64,000 bases of DNA from Candidatus Poribacteria bacterium (GCA_022824265.1 JAJEAG010000033.1:62001-126000), one strand, 5' to 3'; positions 38,542 to 49,464 are shown, numbered from the stretch's first letter. Notes: generated by a model from the letters alone, not told the origin. Numbers and translations are program-made.

Positions 38542-39669
38542 ATGGAAAAATTTAAAGCGGGTACATATAAACAGCAAGGAGGATATAAGAGTTTTACACC
38601 TTTCTACGTAAACCAATATTTTGCTTGGGAAAATCCTATTATAGATGTTCTTTTAGAACAAGCAGGGAGACTATTAGGAGAACTCAACGCTTATGCTGAT
38701 ATTATACCAGATGTCGATTTTTTCATCAGAATGAATGTCTCCAAAGAAGCAAGAGACTCCACTCGAATTGAAGGCACAAAAACAGAACTTGACGAAGTTG
38801 TTTTACCACAAGAAGAAATTGATCCTGAAAGACGCGATGATTGGGAAGAAGTCCAAAACTATATTGAAGCTATGAATTTCGCAATAGCTGAACTCCCAAA
38901 TATTCCTCTTTCAATGCGACTTCTCACGGAAGTACATAAAAGGCTACTCTCTGGTGTTCGTGGAAAAAATAGAGGCCCCGGTGAAATTCGTAAGAGTCAG
39001 AATCGTATTGGGGGTTCATCTTTTGCTGATGCGATATTTGTACCGCCTTCAGCTCCTGAAATACCTGATCTCTTAGGTGACCTTGAAAAATTTATACACA
39101 ATAAATCCTTACATATTCCAGAACTGATTAAAATTGCAATAACACATTACCAGTTTGAAACCATTCATCCATTTCTTGATGGAAACGGTAGATGCGGAAG
39201 ATTATTAATTATCTTACAACTCATAAATACAAATATACTGACAAAGCCAGTCCTATACCTATCTACCTTTTTTGAGAAAAATAGAGATACATATTACGAC
39301 TCACTCACAAGAGTCCGTACAACAAATGATTTGGAGCAATGGATCACATTTTTCCTAAATGGAATAGTTGAAACTGCTCAACATGGAATTGATACGTTCA
39401 AAGAAATTATAAAACTTCAAAAGGAATATGAAACAAAAATACTAACTTTAGGTTCTCGAACAAAAAATGCACAAAAACTATTACAATTTATGTATACATC
39501 ACCAATTGTTAATGTGAAAACAGTTGAAAGAAAGTTAGAAATTAGTTTCTCAAGTGCCAATCGACTACTAAAATCCTTGGTAGAACTTAAAATATTAGAG
39601 GAAATCACAGGACATACTCGCAACCGCCTATTTGTTCTTGAGAAATACATCAACCTCTTTAGAAGTTAA
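38542..39669 (+). CDS. Fic family protein with inhibitory helix and C-terminal winged-helix domain
   Basis: HPFLDGNGRCGRLL Fic motif; N-terminal STRIEGTKTEL matches the (S/T)xxxE(G/N) inhibitory motif; C-term VNVKTVERKLEISFSSANRLLKSLVELKILEEI HTH. Confidence 0.93.
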   Translation: MEKFKAGTYKQQGGYKSFTPFYVNQYFAWENPIIDVLLEQAGRLLGELNAYADIIPDVDFFIRMNVSKEARDSTRIEGTKTELDEVVLPQEEIDPERRDDWEEVQNYIEAMNFAIAELPNIPLSMRLLTEVHKRLLSGVRGKNRGPGEIRKSQNRIGGSSFADAIFVPPSAPEIPDLLGDLEKFIHNKSLHIPELIKIAITHYQFETIHPFLDGNGRCGRLLIILQLINTNILTKPVLYLSTFFEKNRDTYYDSLTRVRTTNDLEQWITFFLNGIVETAQHGIDTFKEIIKLQKEYETKILTLGSRTKNAQKLLQFMYTSPIVNVKTVERKLEISFSSANRLLKSLVELKILEEITGHTRNRLFVLEKYINLFRS

Positions 39670-39764
39670 TATCAATCCATCGTAAAAGTGATTTCCGAAT
39701 TGCGACTGTAACACAAAACCAGATAATACTGGTGATTATATATATTTGATTTCACTCCAGAGAC

Positions 39765-39828
39765 ATTTAGCTTTCGTTAATTCGTAGAAATATGTCGTAA
39801 AGTCGCGACTTGAAAGTCGATCCTATAG
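39765..39828 (+). repeat. Dispersed intergenic repeat, copy 2
   Basis: TTCGTTAATTCGTAGAAATATGTCGTAAAGTCGCGACTTGAAAGTCGATCCTATA; same family as 25186 and 53541. Confidence 0.75.
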
Positions 39829-40176
39829 TAACGTAAGTTCGGAATAAGTAACTTACGGAATCGGCTGAATTCACACCCTAAATTCCGTTGGCATTGTTTT
39901 GTGTAGAAGCATCCGAATTTTCAGAGTCATTCTTGACTAAATAGGTCATAATAGTCCTATAAAACCTTACTGAATATAGGTTTGTAGCACATGATAAAAT
40001 TGTTCAAATTTCCCTCTGACTCTGAAAACTCTGAATCTTTAGAACGTCAGTAATGTAAATATCATCATGTCAAAGGGTTCCTACTGGTCAGGACTATTTA
40101 GTTTTCGGTTTTTCTGATGCATTTTATCACAAAAGTTAATGTAGTGTCGTAAGGTATTACTTGGAAACTCAACATG

Positions 40177-40278
40177 GTAGTAGGCACACTCCGTGTCCCG
40201 TCCACCTGAGAGATATTTACGGCACACCAAATCAACGGTATGAATGTCTTATGGCATTCCCCGGAGTGTGCCTACTAC
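40177..40278. repeat. MITE/REP-like unit with perfect 17-bp inverted repeats
   Basis: GTAGTAGGCACACTCCG (40177-40193) and CGGAGTGTGCCTACTAC (40262-40278), 102 bp overall. Confidence 0.75.
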
Positions 40279-40404
40279 TTTGCAAGGATAAAATCTTAAC
40301 TATTAGTCCAACTCGTCAACAAGAAATTTATAAAACTAAATAACCCTGATCTCACTCTGATTTACCTTGTCACTATCAACAAATCATGCTAAAATACACA
40401 TAGC

Positions 40405-41787
40405 ATGAATGACACTGTTTATCAAAAACTACATAAAGAATTACGTTCGTTACTTGGTAATCGATTTAGCATTGACAGTGATGTTAGAGAAACACATGCA
40501 AAGGATGCTTCCTATCACCAAGGTTCTCTACCAGATGCGGTTGTGTTTCCAATATCCAATACCGAAGTATCTGAGATTGTCAAATGCTGTGCAAGATATA
40601 GTGTACCGATAATTCCTTACGGTACAGGTACAGGAGTTGAAGGGGCAGCAGTTGGAACGGAAGGCACACTCTGTGTCTCTTTGAAAGAGATGAACGACAT
40701 CCTCCGTGTTAGTTCTGAAGATAGAGATGCTACTGTTCAATCAGGTGTTACTCGGAATCAATTGAACGAACATCTTACTGAAAATGGAACGCGACTTCAC
40801 TTTCCCGTTGACCCTGGAGCCGATGCTTCATTAGGAGGTATGGCAGCAACACGTGCTTCCGGAACCAGTGCTGTCTACTACGGCACAATGTTAGATAATA
40901 TCCTTGGGCTAACTGTTGTTACTTCAGATGGATCTATTATACAGACCGGAGGTAGAGCGAGGAAATCCGCAGCGGGGTATGATCTCACAAGACTATTCAT
41001 CGGTTCAGAAGGCACTTTGGGAATAATAACAGAAGTAACCCTAAAATTGAAACCTTTACCAGAAGCAGTCGCGGCTGTTGTCAGTGCATTTCCTACTGTA
41101 GAAGCAGCAGTAAACACTGTCATTAAACTAACGGGGTCGGTAATCAATATTGCACGCATTGAACTCTTAGATGAACTACAAATGGACGCTGTTAATAACT
41201 ATTCAAATTTAGACTATCAAGTGGCACCGACACTGTTCTTAGAATTTCATGGATCATCAAATACCGTCACTGAATCATCAGGAGTAGCAGATACAATAGC
41301 ATCTGAAAATGGTAGTATTGATTTTCGGTGGGCAACCGACGAAAAGGATAGAAAACGATTATGGCAAGCTCGGTATGACAGTTATTATGCAGCACTAAAT
41401 CTCCGACCGGGTTCGGTCGGATACGTCACCGATGTATGTGTGCCGATTTCACAACTTGTGGAATGTATAACAAAAACTAAAACTATACTTGAAAACACAA
41501 ATCTACTTGCAACAATGCTGGGACATGTAGGTGATGGGAACTTCCACGTAGTCATACCTTTAGAACCTGACAACAGTGATGAATTGAATCAAGCACGACA
41601 GATTAGTAATCAGATCGTGGACATTGCTTTAGAAATGGGTGGTACAAGTACTGGAGAACATGGGATTGGAATAGGTAAACGTGAAGCGTTAGAGAAGGAA
41701 CATGGTAAAGCAGTTGACATTATGCGTTCAATAAAAGTTGCTTTGGACCCAAATAACATAATGAATCCTGGTAAAATATTCATATAG
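40405..41787 (+). CDS. FAD-binding oxidase, GlcD/D-lactate dehydrogenase family
   Basis: VPIIPYGTGTGVEGAAVGTEGTLCVSL, DPGADASLGGMAATRASGTSAVYYGTM, GHVGDGNFHVVI, GEHGIGIGKREAL, DPNNIMNPGKIF. Confidence 0.95.
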   Translation: MNDTVYQKLHKELRSLLGNRFSIDSDVRETHAKDASYHQGSLPDAVVFPISNTEVSEIVKCCARYSVPIIPYGTGTGVEGAAVGTEGTLCVSLKEMNDILRVSSEDRDATVQSGVTRNQLNEHLTENGTRLHFPVDPGADASLGGMAATRASGTSAVYYGTMLDNILGLTVVTSDGSIIQTGGRARKSAAGYDLTRLFIGSEGTLGIITEVTLKLKPLPEAVAAVVSAFPTVEAAVNTVIKLTGSVINIARIELLDELQMDAVNNYSNLDYQVAPTLFLEFHGSSNTVTESSGVADTIASENGSIDFRWATDEKDRKRLWQARYDSYYAALNLRPGSVGYVTDVCVPISQLVECITKTKTILENTNLLATMLGHVGDGNFHVVIPLEPDNSDELNQARQISNQIVDIALEMGGTSTGEHGIGIGKREALEKEHGKAVDIMRSIKVALDPNNIMNPGKIFI

Positions 41788-41823
41788 TTATACAATCAAT
41801 TTGTCATTATTTTCAATACATTC

Positions 41824-42831
41824 ATGTCGAACAATTACACAATTCTGATTACGGATTATGCGTGGTCATCTATTGAACCAGAAAGGCAGATACTTTCAGA
41901 TGTTGGAGCGGATGTTATCGTAGCCGAATCAGGAGATGAGGATGAACTTATCTCACTTGTGTCTAATGTTGATGGTATTCTCACGTGTTGGAAACCTGTT
42001 CGTGAATGTGTAATTTCTACCGCAAGTAAGTGTCAAATCATCGCGCGTTATGGGATAGGACTTGATAACATTGATGTTGAAGCTGCGACAAAGAATGGGA
42101 TCATTGTAACAAATGTACCTGCATATTGTGTTGATGAAGTTTCTGACCATGCAATGGCTCTTCTTCTGGCTTGTGCAAGGAATATTCCGATATTCAACTC
42201 CACAGTTAAATCCAATATATGGGACCAGAACATTGGACAACAGATGAATAGATTACGTGATAAGACATTAGGTATCGTTGGATTTGGACATATTGGAAGG
42301 GCAATTATCCCAAAAGCGATGGCTTTTGGGTTGAAAGTGAAGGTATATTCTCCGCGCACAACTCAAGAATTAATAGGAAAGCACGGAGCGGAAAAAGTTT
42401 CTTTTGAGGAATTACTGAAAGAGTCAGATTTTATCACGATCCATGCTCCCTTAACTTCTGAGACACAGCACATGTTCAGTGATGATGAATTTAAAGCCAT
42501 GAAAACCACAGCATATCTTATCAACACTGCGCGTGGCGGTATTATTGATACTTCAGCACTAATTGCTGCATTACAAACCGGTGAAATTGCAGGTGCAGGA
42601 ATTGATGTATTGGAAACTGAGCCACCGCAACAGGATGATCCGCTACTACATCTTGAAAACGTAATCATCACTCCACATGCAGCTTTTATTTCTGAAGAAT
42701 CTATTATGGAGTTACAGATGACCACTGCTAAGTGTGTGGCACAGGTATTGGCTGGACAGTTACCAGATTCTGTTGTAAACCCTACAGTTTTAGAACGTCC
42801 AAATCTTCGTGCAAAATCAGTATTACATTGA
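41824..42831 (+). CDS. D-2-hydroxyacid dehydrogenase (phosphoglycerate dehydrogenase-like)
   Basis: IARYGIGLDNIDVEAATKNGIIVTNVP, LGIVGFGHIGRAIIPKA, INTARGGIIDTSALIAAL, ITPHAAF. Confidence 0.94.
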   Translation: MSNNYTILITDYAWSSIEPERQILSDVGADVIVAESGDEDELISLVSNVDGILTCWKPVRECVISTASKCQIIARYGIGLDNIDVEAATKNGIIVTNVPAYCVDEVSDHAMALLLACARNIPIFNSTVKSNIWDQNIGQQMNRLRDKTLGIVGFGHIGRAIIPKAMAFGLKVKVYSPRTTQELIGKHGAEKVSFEELLKESDFITIHAPLTSETQHMFSDDEFKAMKTTAYLINTARGGIIDTSALIAALQTGEIAGAGIDVLETEPPQQDDPLLHLENVIITPHAAFISEESIMELQMTTAKCVAQVLAGQLPDSVVNPTVLERPNLRAKSVLH

Positions 42832-42875
42832 ACTATATATTCACAATCAAATACGTTACAAATTGGAGAACTTAA

Positions 42876-44069
42876 ATGCAACAACTTCCTGACGCTACAG
42901 GGCATTTTGGGCAATTCGGTGGAAGATATGTACCCGAAACCCTTATGCCAGCACTTATGGAATTGGAGGAAGCATACACAACACTCAAAGACAATTCAGA
43001 TTTTCAAAAGGAATTTCGGTATTATCTCAGTGAATATGTTGGTCGTCCTAATCCACTGTATTACGCTGAACGATTAACAGAATCTCTTGGTGGTGCTAAG
43101 ATATACCTCAAACGAGAAGACCTAAATCACACTGGGGCACACAAGATTAACAGTGCTATTGGACAGATATTACTTGCACGTTGGATGGGTAAAAAACGAA
43201 TCATTGCAGAAACAGGGGCAGGACAACATGGTGTTGCTACTGCTACCGTAGCAGCAAAGTTCGACATGGAATGTGAAGTATATATGGGTGAAGAGGATAT
43301 TGAAAGACAAGCTCTTAACGTATTTCGCATGCAGTTAATGGGAACTAAGGTTGTTCCGGTAGATTCCGGTTCTCGCACTCTTAAAGATGCAATCAATGCG
43401 TGTTTCAGAGATTGGGTTACAAATGTTCGCTCAACATACTTACTTCTCGGTTCTGTTGTCGGTGCACACCCATATCCAATGATTGTCAGAGACTTTCAAG
43501 CAGTCATTGGTGAGGAGGCAAGATCACAGATTTTAGAACAGGAAGGTAACTTGCCAGACTGTATAGTTGCGTGTGTTGGCGGCGGAAGTAATTCTCTTGG
43601 TATGTTCTACCCGTTTTTTCATGATGAATCAGTCCGTCTAATCGGTGTTGAAGCAGCAGGTGATAGTATACGAAGTGGACGGCACGCTGCTCCACTTACA
43701 GCAGGAAGTGTGGGTGTTTTCCATGGTGCAAAGTGTTATTTATTACAGGAAGAGGATGGTCAAATTACTCCTGCACACTCAATTTCCGCAGGATTAGATT
43801 ATCCTGGTGTAGGTCCTGAACATAGTTATTATAGGGAAACTGGTCGTGCAGAATATGTACCAATTACAGATAAGGAAGCAGTTGAAGGATTTCAGTTGCT
43901 ATCACAGACTGAAGGAATCATTCCAGCATTAGAATCAGCACATGCAATTGCTTACCTTCGTGAACTTGCACCTAAACTTGATAAAGGTAAAACAATTGTT
44001 GTATGTCTATCCGGACGTGGAGATAAAGATGTTTACACTATAGCCAAGGAGTTGGATATTACAATATAG
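42876..44069 (+). CDS. trpB: Tryptophan synthase beta chain
   Basis: [68 protein letters not shown]. Confidence 0.97.
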   Translation: MQQLPDATGHFGQFGGRYVPETLMPALMELEEAYTTLKDNSDFQKEFRYYLSEYVGRPNPLYYAERLTESLGGAKIYLKREDLNHTGAHKINSAIGQILLARWMGKKRIIAETGAGQHGVATATVAAKFDMECEVYMGEEDIERQALNVFRMQLMGTKVVPVDSGSRTLKDAINACFRDWVTNVRSTYLLLGSVVGAHPYPMIVRDFQAVIGEEARSQILEQEGNLPDCIVACVGGGSNSLGMFYPFFHDESVRLIGVEAAGDSIRSGRHAAPLTAGSVGVFHGAKCYLLQEEDGQITPAHSISAGLDYPGVGPEHSYYRETGRAEYVPITDKEAVEGFQLLSQTEGIIPALESAHAIAYLRELAPKLDKGKTIVVCLSGRGDKDVYTIAKELDITI

Positions 44070-44223
44070 TTTTAGTCTAACCAGTTTTTACATCTATAGA
44101 TGTTGTTAATGTTCTTATTAGTTTGAAACATTTATTACTTTTCTGTATCATATATCAAACTGAATGATATACTGATAAATCTATATTATTATAGGCGTAA
44201 TTCAACTGCTGACGAGGTGAACA

Positions 44224-44838
44224 ATGGCACGCGATACCTCAAACACAGCCTCTGATCGATCTATTCAGAACAAGATTCGTAGCCTGATCCAATTACTCTC
44301 ACATAGAAACGGTCCTCTGAGAAATTGGCGTTATTTTCCTTCAAAGTTGTTACGTAGAAAGTTGCGATCAGATTCTGCTGAAATGCGTGCTTATGCAGCT
44401 GAAGGATTAGGTAATGTTGGCGATGCGCATGCAGTGGTACCACTTATTGAAGCATTATCAGATAATAATATTACAGTCCGAAGGTTTGCTATCTCTGCAC
44501 TTGGACGATTGCGAGACTCACGTGCTATAGATGGGCTCATTCCTTTTTTAGATGACGATGAACCTGATATGCGGTGTGCAGCTGTCGTTGCCTTAGGGGA
44601 ATTGGGTTTGACTGAAGGTAGAATTGCCAATCCGCCAATGCAGGTTATTGAGGCATTGGTGAGTAGTGTTACCGATTCTGACAGATCAGTTTGTTCAGCT
44701 GCTGTTGTAGCTTTGGGTAGGATAGGAAACCCGCAAGCAATATCTGCACTCAATGCATTAGAACAAACAACCGAAAGTGAATGGATTCGTAGATATATCA
44801 GTGAAGCACTGCATCAGATAAATGAACAAAACGAATAG
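44224..44838 (+). CDS. HEAT-repeat domain protein
   Basis: Repeats such as MRAYAAEGLGNVGDAHAVVPLIEALSDNNITVRRFAISALGRLRDSRAIDGLIPFLDD. Confidence 0.88.
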   Translation: MARDTSNTASDRSIQNKIRSLIQLLSHRNGPLRNWRYFPSKLLRRKLRSDSAEMRAYAAEGLGNVGDAHAVVPLIEALSDNNITVRRFAISALGRLRDSRAIDGLIPFLDDDEPDMRCAAVVALGELGLTEGRIANPPMQVIEALVSSVTDSDRSVCSAAVVALGRIGNPQAISALNALEQTTESEWIRRYISEALHQINEQNE

Positions 44839-44915
44839 AGCTGGATGTTAGATTTGAAACCTTGCTTAATAATTCAATTATGTAATAGACGAACTTTCAT
44901 CTTCACTGCTGAGAA

Positions 44916-45971
44916 CTAAATATCAGTTTTGTTTTGTTCAATCAGACTTCCTGTCTTATCATCTCTCCCCTTAAACACAGCATATAGATACCAGAATGCA
45001 GGTATTACAATAACCGCGCCGATGACCACTATAATTAGTACAGGTTGAAGTACAGACTTTGATGCAGCAGTATTTGAAAAGGTTAGGTTTGGAGAAACAA
45101 TATGTGGAAACTGAGCTAAGCCCCAACCGAATATAATCAATATAACTTGAATTGGAACAAGTACACGTGCAAGTGGATAATGTCGCTTCCAGATTGCCCA
45201 AATTGCCCAAATTGCTACCGCACCTGTCAAGAGATGAAATGGCACTGACCAGATGCTGTTTCCCAAACCCTTTCGTATTGACGGCGCGCCTTCTGCTGAT
45301 AGTAGAAAACTGATACCAGCCATTACACCTACGCTGACAGCAGCAACGAGTGCTCGTATGCGAAAATCTCCCTGTAATTCAGGATTGTCTGTTTCAAGTG
45401 TAAGGTAAACTGCCGCAAGCAGAGCACAAAGTGTCAAGGTGAATACACCTATCGCAAAAGGAAATAAGGCAAACCAAGACGAGATAAAATCTGTTTCAAC
45501 AATACCAGTTTCCACATTAACATGAATAGTTCCAGATGCAACAGCACCAAGCGTAACTCCGAGCATGATTGGCGTGATAATGCTTGCAATTGCGAACAGA
45601 CGACTCCATCTCAGATGGGTTGTTTCGGATTGGTCGTCATAAGTGCGAAATACAAAAGCAGTTCCCCGAAGCACAATTCCTATTAACATCAAGGTTAGAG
45701 GAATATGTAATGCTGTACCTATAGTTGCAAATGCAACCGGAAACGCTACAAATAAAAGAACTACGATGACAATCAACCAAACGTGGTTTGCTTCCCAAAT
45801 CGGGGCAAGCGCATGTTTGATAAGTTCGCGTTGATCCTTTGCACGTCTGCCTGTAGCAAAAAGATCCCATACGCCACCCCCAAAATCTGCACCACCTGTT
45901 AGCATATAGACTATCAATGACATTAACATCACACCAGCAATATATACTTCAAGTTGGAACATTGTCATCAC
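44916..45971 (-). CDS. cydB: Cytochrome d ubiquinol oxidase subunit II
   Basis: VYMLTGGADFGGGVWDLF; PIWEANHVWLIVIVVLLFVAFP. Confidence 0.93.
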   Translation of the reverse strand: MMTMFQLEVYIAGVMLMSLIVYMLTGGADFGGGVWDLFATGRRAKDQRELIKHALAPIWEANHVWLIVIVVLLFVAFPVAFATIGTALHIPLTLMLIGIVLRGTAFVFRTYDDQSETTHLRWSRLFAIASIITPIMLGVTLGAVASGTIHVNVETGIVETDFISSWFALFPFAIGVFTLTLCALLAAVYLTLETDNPELQGDFRIRALVAAVSVGVMAGISFLLSAEGAPSIRKGLGNSIWSVPFHLLTGAVAIWAIWAIWKRHYPLARVLVPIQVILIIFGWGLAQFPHIVSPNLTFSNTAASKSVLQPVLIIVVIGAVIVIPAFWYLYAVFKGRDDKTGSLIEQNKTDI

Positions 45972-46002
45972 CAGAAAAAAGAATATAACATCTCATTATC
46001 AA

Positions 46003-47295
46003 CTAATCATATATGAAAATCTGCCGACGTAGGAGTATCACTACGATAATTGAGAGAAAAATGTAAAGCACCGTAAACCCTATGAAAGGGACTATAAGAT
46101 GTGGCATTGGAGTTACGGCATCTGCTGTTCGCATAATGTTATAGATTACCCAAGGTTGTCGTCCGACTTCTGTCACTGTCCATCCAGCTTCTATGGCAAT
46201 AAAACCGAGTGGTGTACATATTGTAACAAACCTAAGGTACCAGTTTTTGATGGGCAATCCTTTATGCCTCCACGCTAACCATCCACCGAGAATTCCTGCG
46301 ATAATCATTACGATTCCACAACCAACCATAATCTGAAATGCGTAATGTACAATAGCAACAGGAGGACGATTTTCGGGAGGAAATTCTTTGAGACCTTTTA
46401 TTTCTGCGTTGAAGTCAAAGTGTGCAAGGAAACTGAGTGCTTTAGGTATTTCTATGGCGTATCGGGTGACTTCAGCCTCTTCATCTGGAATGCCGCCGAT
46501 ACGTAGAGGTGCACCACGTTCTGTTTCCCATTGTGCCTCCATTGCAGCAAGTTTGACGGGTTGGTATTTTGCGAGACGTTTCGCACTGATGTCACCTGAG
46601 ATTGGTTGAAGGAGTGAAAAAATACCACCAACGCATAAAGCAATAGCAAAAGCTTTTCTATGGAATTCGTTTTGTGGGTCACGCCTCAGAAAATATGCGT
46701 GTATCCCTGCAACAGCAAAACCGACAGCAAGGAATGCAGCGATAGTCATGTGGAGGGCTTGACTAAAAGAGGAGGGGTTAAGCATCGCTGCAATAGGATC
46801 AATATTTACTGCCTTTCCATCTTCAATCGTAAATCCAGTAGGCGTATTCATCCAAGCGTTAGCAGTGACTACGAATATACCGGACATCATGCCACCAAGC
46901 AGCACCATCACTCCAGCAAGCCAGTGTACAGTTTTTGGAACACGGTTCCATCCATATAGATATATCCCTAAAAATATTGCCTCTATGAAGAATGCCAATC
47001 CTTCTAAAGAAAACGGCATACCGATTATTGGTCCTGCGTAAGCCATGAAAGTGGGCCACAATAAACCAAGTTCAAACGACAAAACAGTACCAGAAACTGC
47101 ACCTACGGCAAACATGATTGCCGTTCCCTTTGACCACCGTTTTGCAAGTGTGAGATATGTTTCATCCTTAGTCTTTAACCACAAACCTTCTGCAATAACC
47201 ATCAGAAGTGGCATCGCAATGCCTATGGATGCAAAAATAATATGAAAAGCAAGGGACATCGCCATTTGTGCGCGTGCTGCCAAAAGGTCTTCCAT
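46003..47295 (-). CDS. cydA: Cytochrome d ubiquinol oxidase subunit I
   Basis: MEDLLAARAQMAMSLAFHIIFASIGIAMPLLMVIAEGL; GTVLSFELGLLWPTFM; GWTVTEVGRQPWVIYNIMRT; short ~430 aa form. Confidence 0.95.
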   Translation of the reverse strand: MEDLLAARAQMAMSLAFHIIFASIGIAMPLLMVIAEGLWLKTKDETYLTLAKRWSKGTAIMFAVGAVSGTVLSFELGLLWPTFMAYAGPIIGMPFSLEGLAFFIEAIFLGIYLYGWNRVPKTVHWLAGVMVLLGGMMSGIFVVTANAWMNTPTGFTIEDGKAVNIDPIAAMLNPSSFSQALHMTIAAFLAVGFAVAGIHAYFLRRDPQNEFHRKAFAIALCVGGIFSLLQPISGDISAKRLAKYQPVKLAAMEAQWETERGAPLRIGGIPDEEAEVTRYAIEIPKALSFLAHFDFNAEIKGLKEFPPENRPPVAIVHYAFQIMVGCGIVMIIAGILGGWLAWRHKGLPIKNWYLRFVTICTPLGFIAIEAGWTVTEVGRQPWVIYNIMRTADAVTPMPHLIVPFIGFTVLYIFLSIIVVILLRRQIFIYD

Positions 47296-47323
47296 AATGT
47301 TATCTCACATTACATATCTTACA

Positions 47324-47352
47324 TAAAAAAACAGGCGGGTACACTACCCGCC
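47324..47352 (-). terminator. Intrinsic terminator of the 47370-48263 PhyH gene
   Basis: Minus strand GGCGGGTA-GTG-TACCCGCC followed by TGTTTTTTT. Confidence 0.75.
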
Positions 47353-47369
47353 CAAAAATAACATCTTGA

Positions 47370-48263
47370 CTAAGCAACCCAAGGTTCCAACCCGAGAAGT
47401 TTTTTACCTAAGGGTGTCAATTCTGCAGTTTTACCTTGGTTATGTTCCTTCTCTTTCTGGTTTTTCCCAAGTCCGGTAAGACGTTCACGCCATCCTGTAA
47501 CTCTATTTTCGTTAGTATCCTTACCATCGTTTGGAGCAGGTGACATTGTGATATATTGTGCCATCCGTGGACGTTCAGCAGAATTTGGACTGCTACCATG
47601 GGGTAATGCACTATGCCAAATCACCAGGTCCCCTGCCTTACCAGCGATAGGGACAGCATCTTTCTGATAATCACGGACTACATGTCGAGGATTTGCATCT
47701 GATGGTAGATCGTTTAACCATGCTTCTAATTTCTTGTGGAATCCAGGAATACAGGTAAATGCTCCTTGATTAGCAGGAGTATCTGCAAGATATAGAACAC
47801 CCTGTACCTTTAACCGAACAGGCATATTGTCTAACGACATATCCCAATGTAAGTAGGGACCAGGAAACTTCCAATCATCGCGTTCAGGAGGATTCATACT
47901 TGCACGATCAAAACTGACCCAAAGTTTCTCATTATCCCAGATCTCTGTGAAAGCTTGATGTACACGCGGGTATTGTCGGTTATCCCATAATGCTTGATGT
48001 TGATATATCTCTACCATGATACCACGTCGGGGTGGATCTGTTGGGTACCAACTTTCAGGATCATTTCCATCCATTTCAAGAAAGTCCCATACTGCTTGTT
48101 CTGCAGCTTGACAGTTCTCAGGTGGTACCGCTTCACGGACAACCACATAACCATGTTCATCCCAAAATTCTAAATCTTCTTTACTAAATACAGACATAAG
48201 TTTCTCCAATATTGGTGAACTATAGTTTATTTTAGCAATACTTATTGCACATATACATTTCAT
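47370..48263 (-). CDS. Phytanoyl-CoA dioxygenase (PhyH) family protein
   Basis: LEFWDEHGYVVVREAVPPENCQA; YLHWDMSLDN (HxD); VIWHSALPHGSSPNSAERPRMAQYITM. Start possibly at the internal MSVFSKEDLEF. Confidence 0.88.
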   Translation of the reverse strand: MKCICAISIAKINYSSPILEKLMSVFSKEDLEFWDEHGYVVVREAVPPENCQAAEQAVWDFLEMDGNDPESWYPTDPPRRGIMVEIYQHQALWDNRQYPRVHQAFTEIWDNEKLWVSFDRASMNPPERDDWKFPGPYLHWDMSLDNMPVRLKVQGVLYLADTPANQGAFTCIPGFHKKLEAWLNDLPSDANPRHVVRDYQKDAVPIAGKAGDLVIWHSALPHGSSPNSAERPRMAQYITMSPAPNDGKDTNENRVTGWRERLTGLGKNQKEKEHNQGKTAELTPLGKKLLGLEPWVA

Positions 48264-48308
48264 GTAATCAGGGAATGTATACGCATTATCAATTATACTA
48301 CAAAGTGA

Positions 48309-48992
48309 TTAGGATGTAAAATGTTGTCGTGCATATTCAAGTCGTTCAGGTACACCGATGTCAATCCAATTAGTATCAACTCTATGTACATAAAGTTGGG
48401 ATAGGTTAGGAAAAACATCCCGTTCAATAGAGAAAACATCAGTTTTTGGAAAAGCATTAGCTATAGAACGATTGAATAAAAAAACTGCACCGTTTGCACA
48501 TCCTGCACGTGCGACTTGCTGCTTTTCACGAAACTCAATGATGCGCTGATCTTCATCAGCAACTATTTCACCATAAGATGTTAGATCATTCACATTGATT
48601 CCAAGTAATAATCCATCCATTTCAGGACGTAGATGTAACAGCATATCTGCTAAAGAGATATTTTTCAACAAAATATCTCCATGCAAAACAAAGACAGGAA
48701 AATCTTTAACCAACCGAAACGCATTCTGAATAGCACCACCCGTTCCAAGAGGTTTTTCCTCTTTCGCATATTGGATTTTGACACCTGCATATTTGTCACC
48801 TACATGTTGAATTAGCACATCATGTAAGTGTCCCGATGCAAGTATCACCTCGTTTACGCCAGCCGCAGATAAAAGGGCAATTTGCCACTCTAAAACGGTT
48901 CTACTTCCAATTTTCAACAATACTTTCGGAAGTTGTTCTGTAGTCTTACCCAGTCTTGTGGAAAGTCCACCACAGAGAATAATCGCTTGCAT
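48309..48992 (-). CDS. Sugar nucleotidyltransferase (NTP_transferase)
   Basis: MQAIILCGGLSTRLGKTTEQLPKVLLKIGSRTVLEWQI, GTGGAIQNAF, VLHGDILL, WIDIGVPERLEYA. Confidence 0.93.
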   Translation of the reverse strand: MQAIILCGGLSTRLGKTTEQLPKVLLKIGSRTVLEWQIALLSAAGVNEVILASGHLHDVLIQHVGDKYAGVKIQYAKEEKPLGTGGAIQNAFRLVKDFPVFVLHGDILLKNISLADMLLHLRPEMDGLLLGINVNDLTSYGEIVADEDQRIIEFREKQQVARAGCANGAVFLFNRSIANAFPKTDVFSIERDVFPNLSQLYVHRVDTNWIDIGVPERLEYARQHFTS

Positions 48993-49025
48993 AAACTTAA
49001 TTCCTTGGTGATATAAACAGTATAA

Positions 49026-49415
49026 TTATACCATGTCTGGATCAGGTAAAAAATCAAATGCATTTTCAATCTGTTCAAGACTGAGCACATCAAATTGGGG
49101 TGACAGATGAATTGCTATTACATCAAAACGACAGGGGAAATCAATTATATTTCGTGTCTGTAGATATGCTAATGCGATTTTAGATATTTGCCGTTGTTTC
49201 TGTTTGGTGACAGCATGTTGCGGAAATCCGTACTTTAAACTCCTTCGAGTTTTTACTTCTACGAATACGATACAATTTTCGTGTTGGGCAATCAGGTCAA
49301 TTTCACCGCGTTGAAAACGGTAATTGTGGGCAAGAATCTTATAACCGTGTGCTTTAAGATGATCCGCAGCGAAGGTTTCTCCTATTTTGGCAATGTTTTG
49401 CTTGACACCACCCAT
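49026..49415 (-). CDS. YraN/UPF0102 family protein
   Basis: GETFAADHLKAHGYKILAHNYRFQRGEIDLIAQHENCIVFVEVKTRRSLKYG. Confidence 0.94.
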   Translation of the reverse strand: MGGVKQNIAKIGETFAADHLKAHGYKILAHNYRFQRGEIDLIAQHENCIVFVEVKTRRSLKYGFPQHAVTKQKQRQISKIALAYLQTRNIIDFPCRFDVIAIHLSPQFDVLSLEQIENAFDFLPDPDMV

Positions 49416-49464
49416 TTTAGTACCCTCGGATCCTTGGAGTTATGACAATTATGTTTGAGCTAAA

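Noticed and set aside
40161-40343. 60-aa plus-strand ORF
   Set aside because: Covers the 17-bp inverted-repeat element and no recognisable protein.
42363-42914. 183-aa minus-strand ORF
   Set aside because: Lies antisense to the clear D-2-hydroxyacid dehydrogenase gene; composition looks like shadow coding.
46452-47245. Several short ORFs overlapping cydA
   Set aside because: Out-of-frame or antisense within a confident cydA gene.
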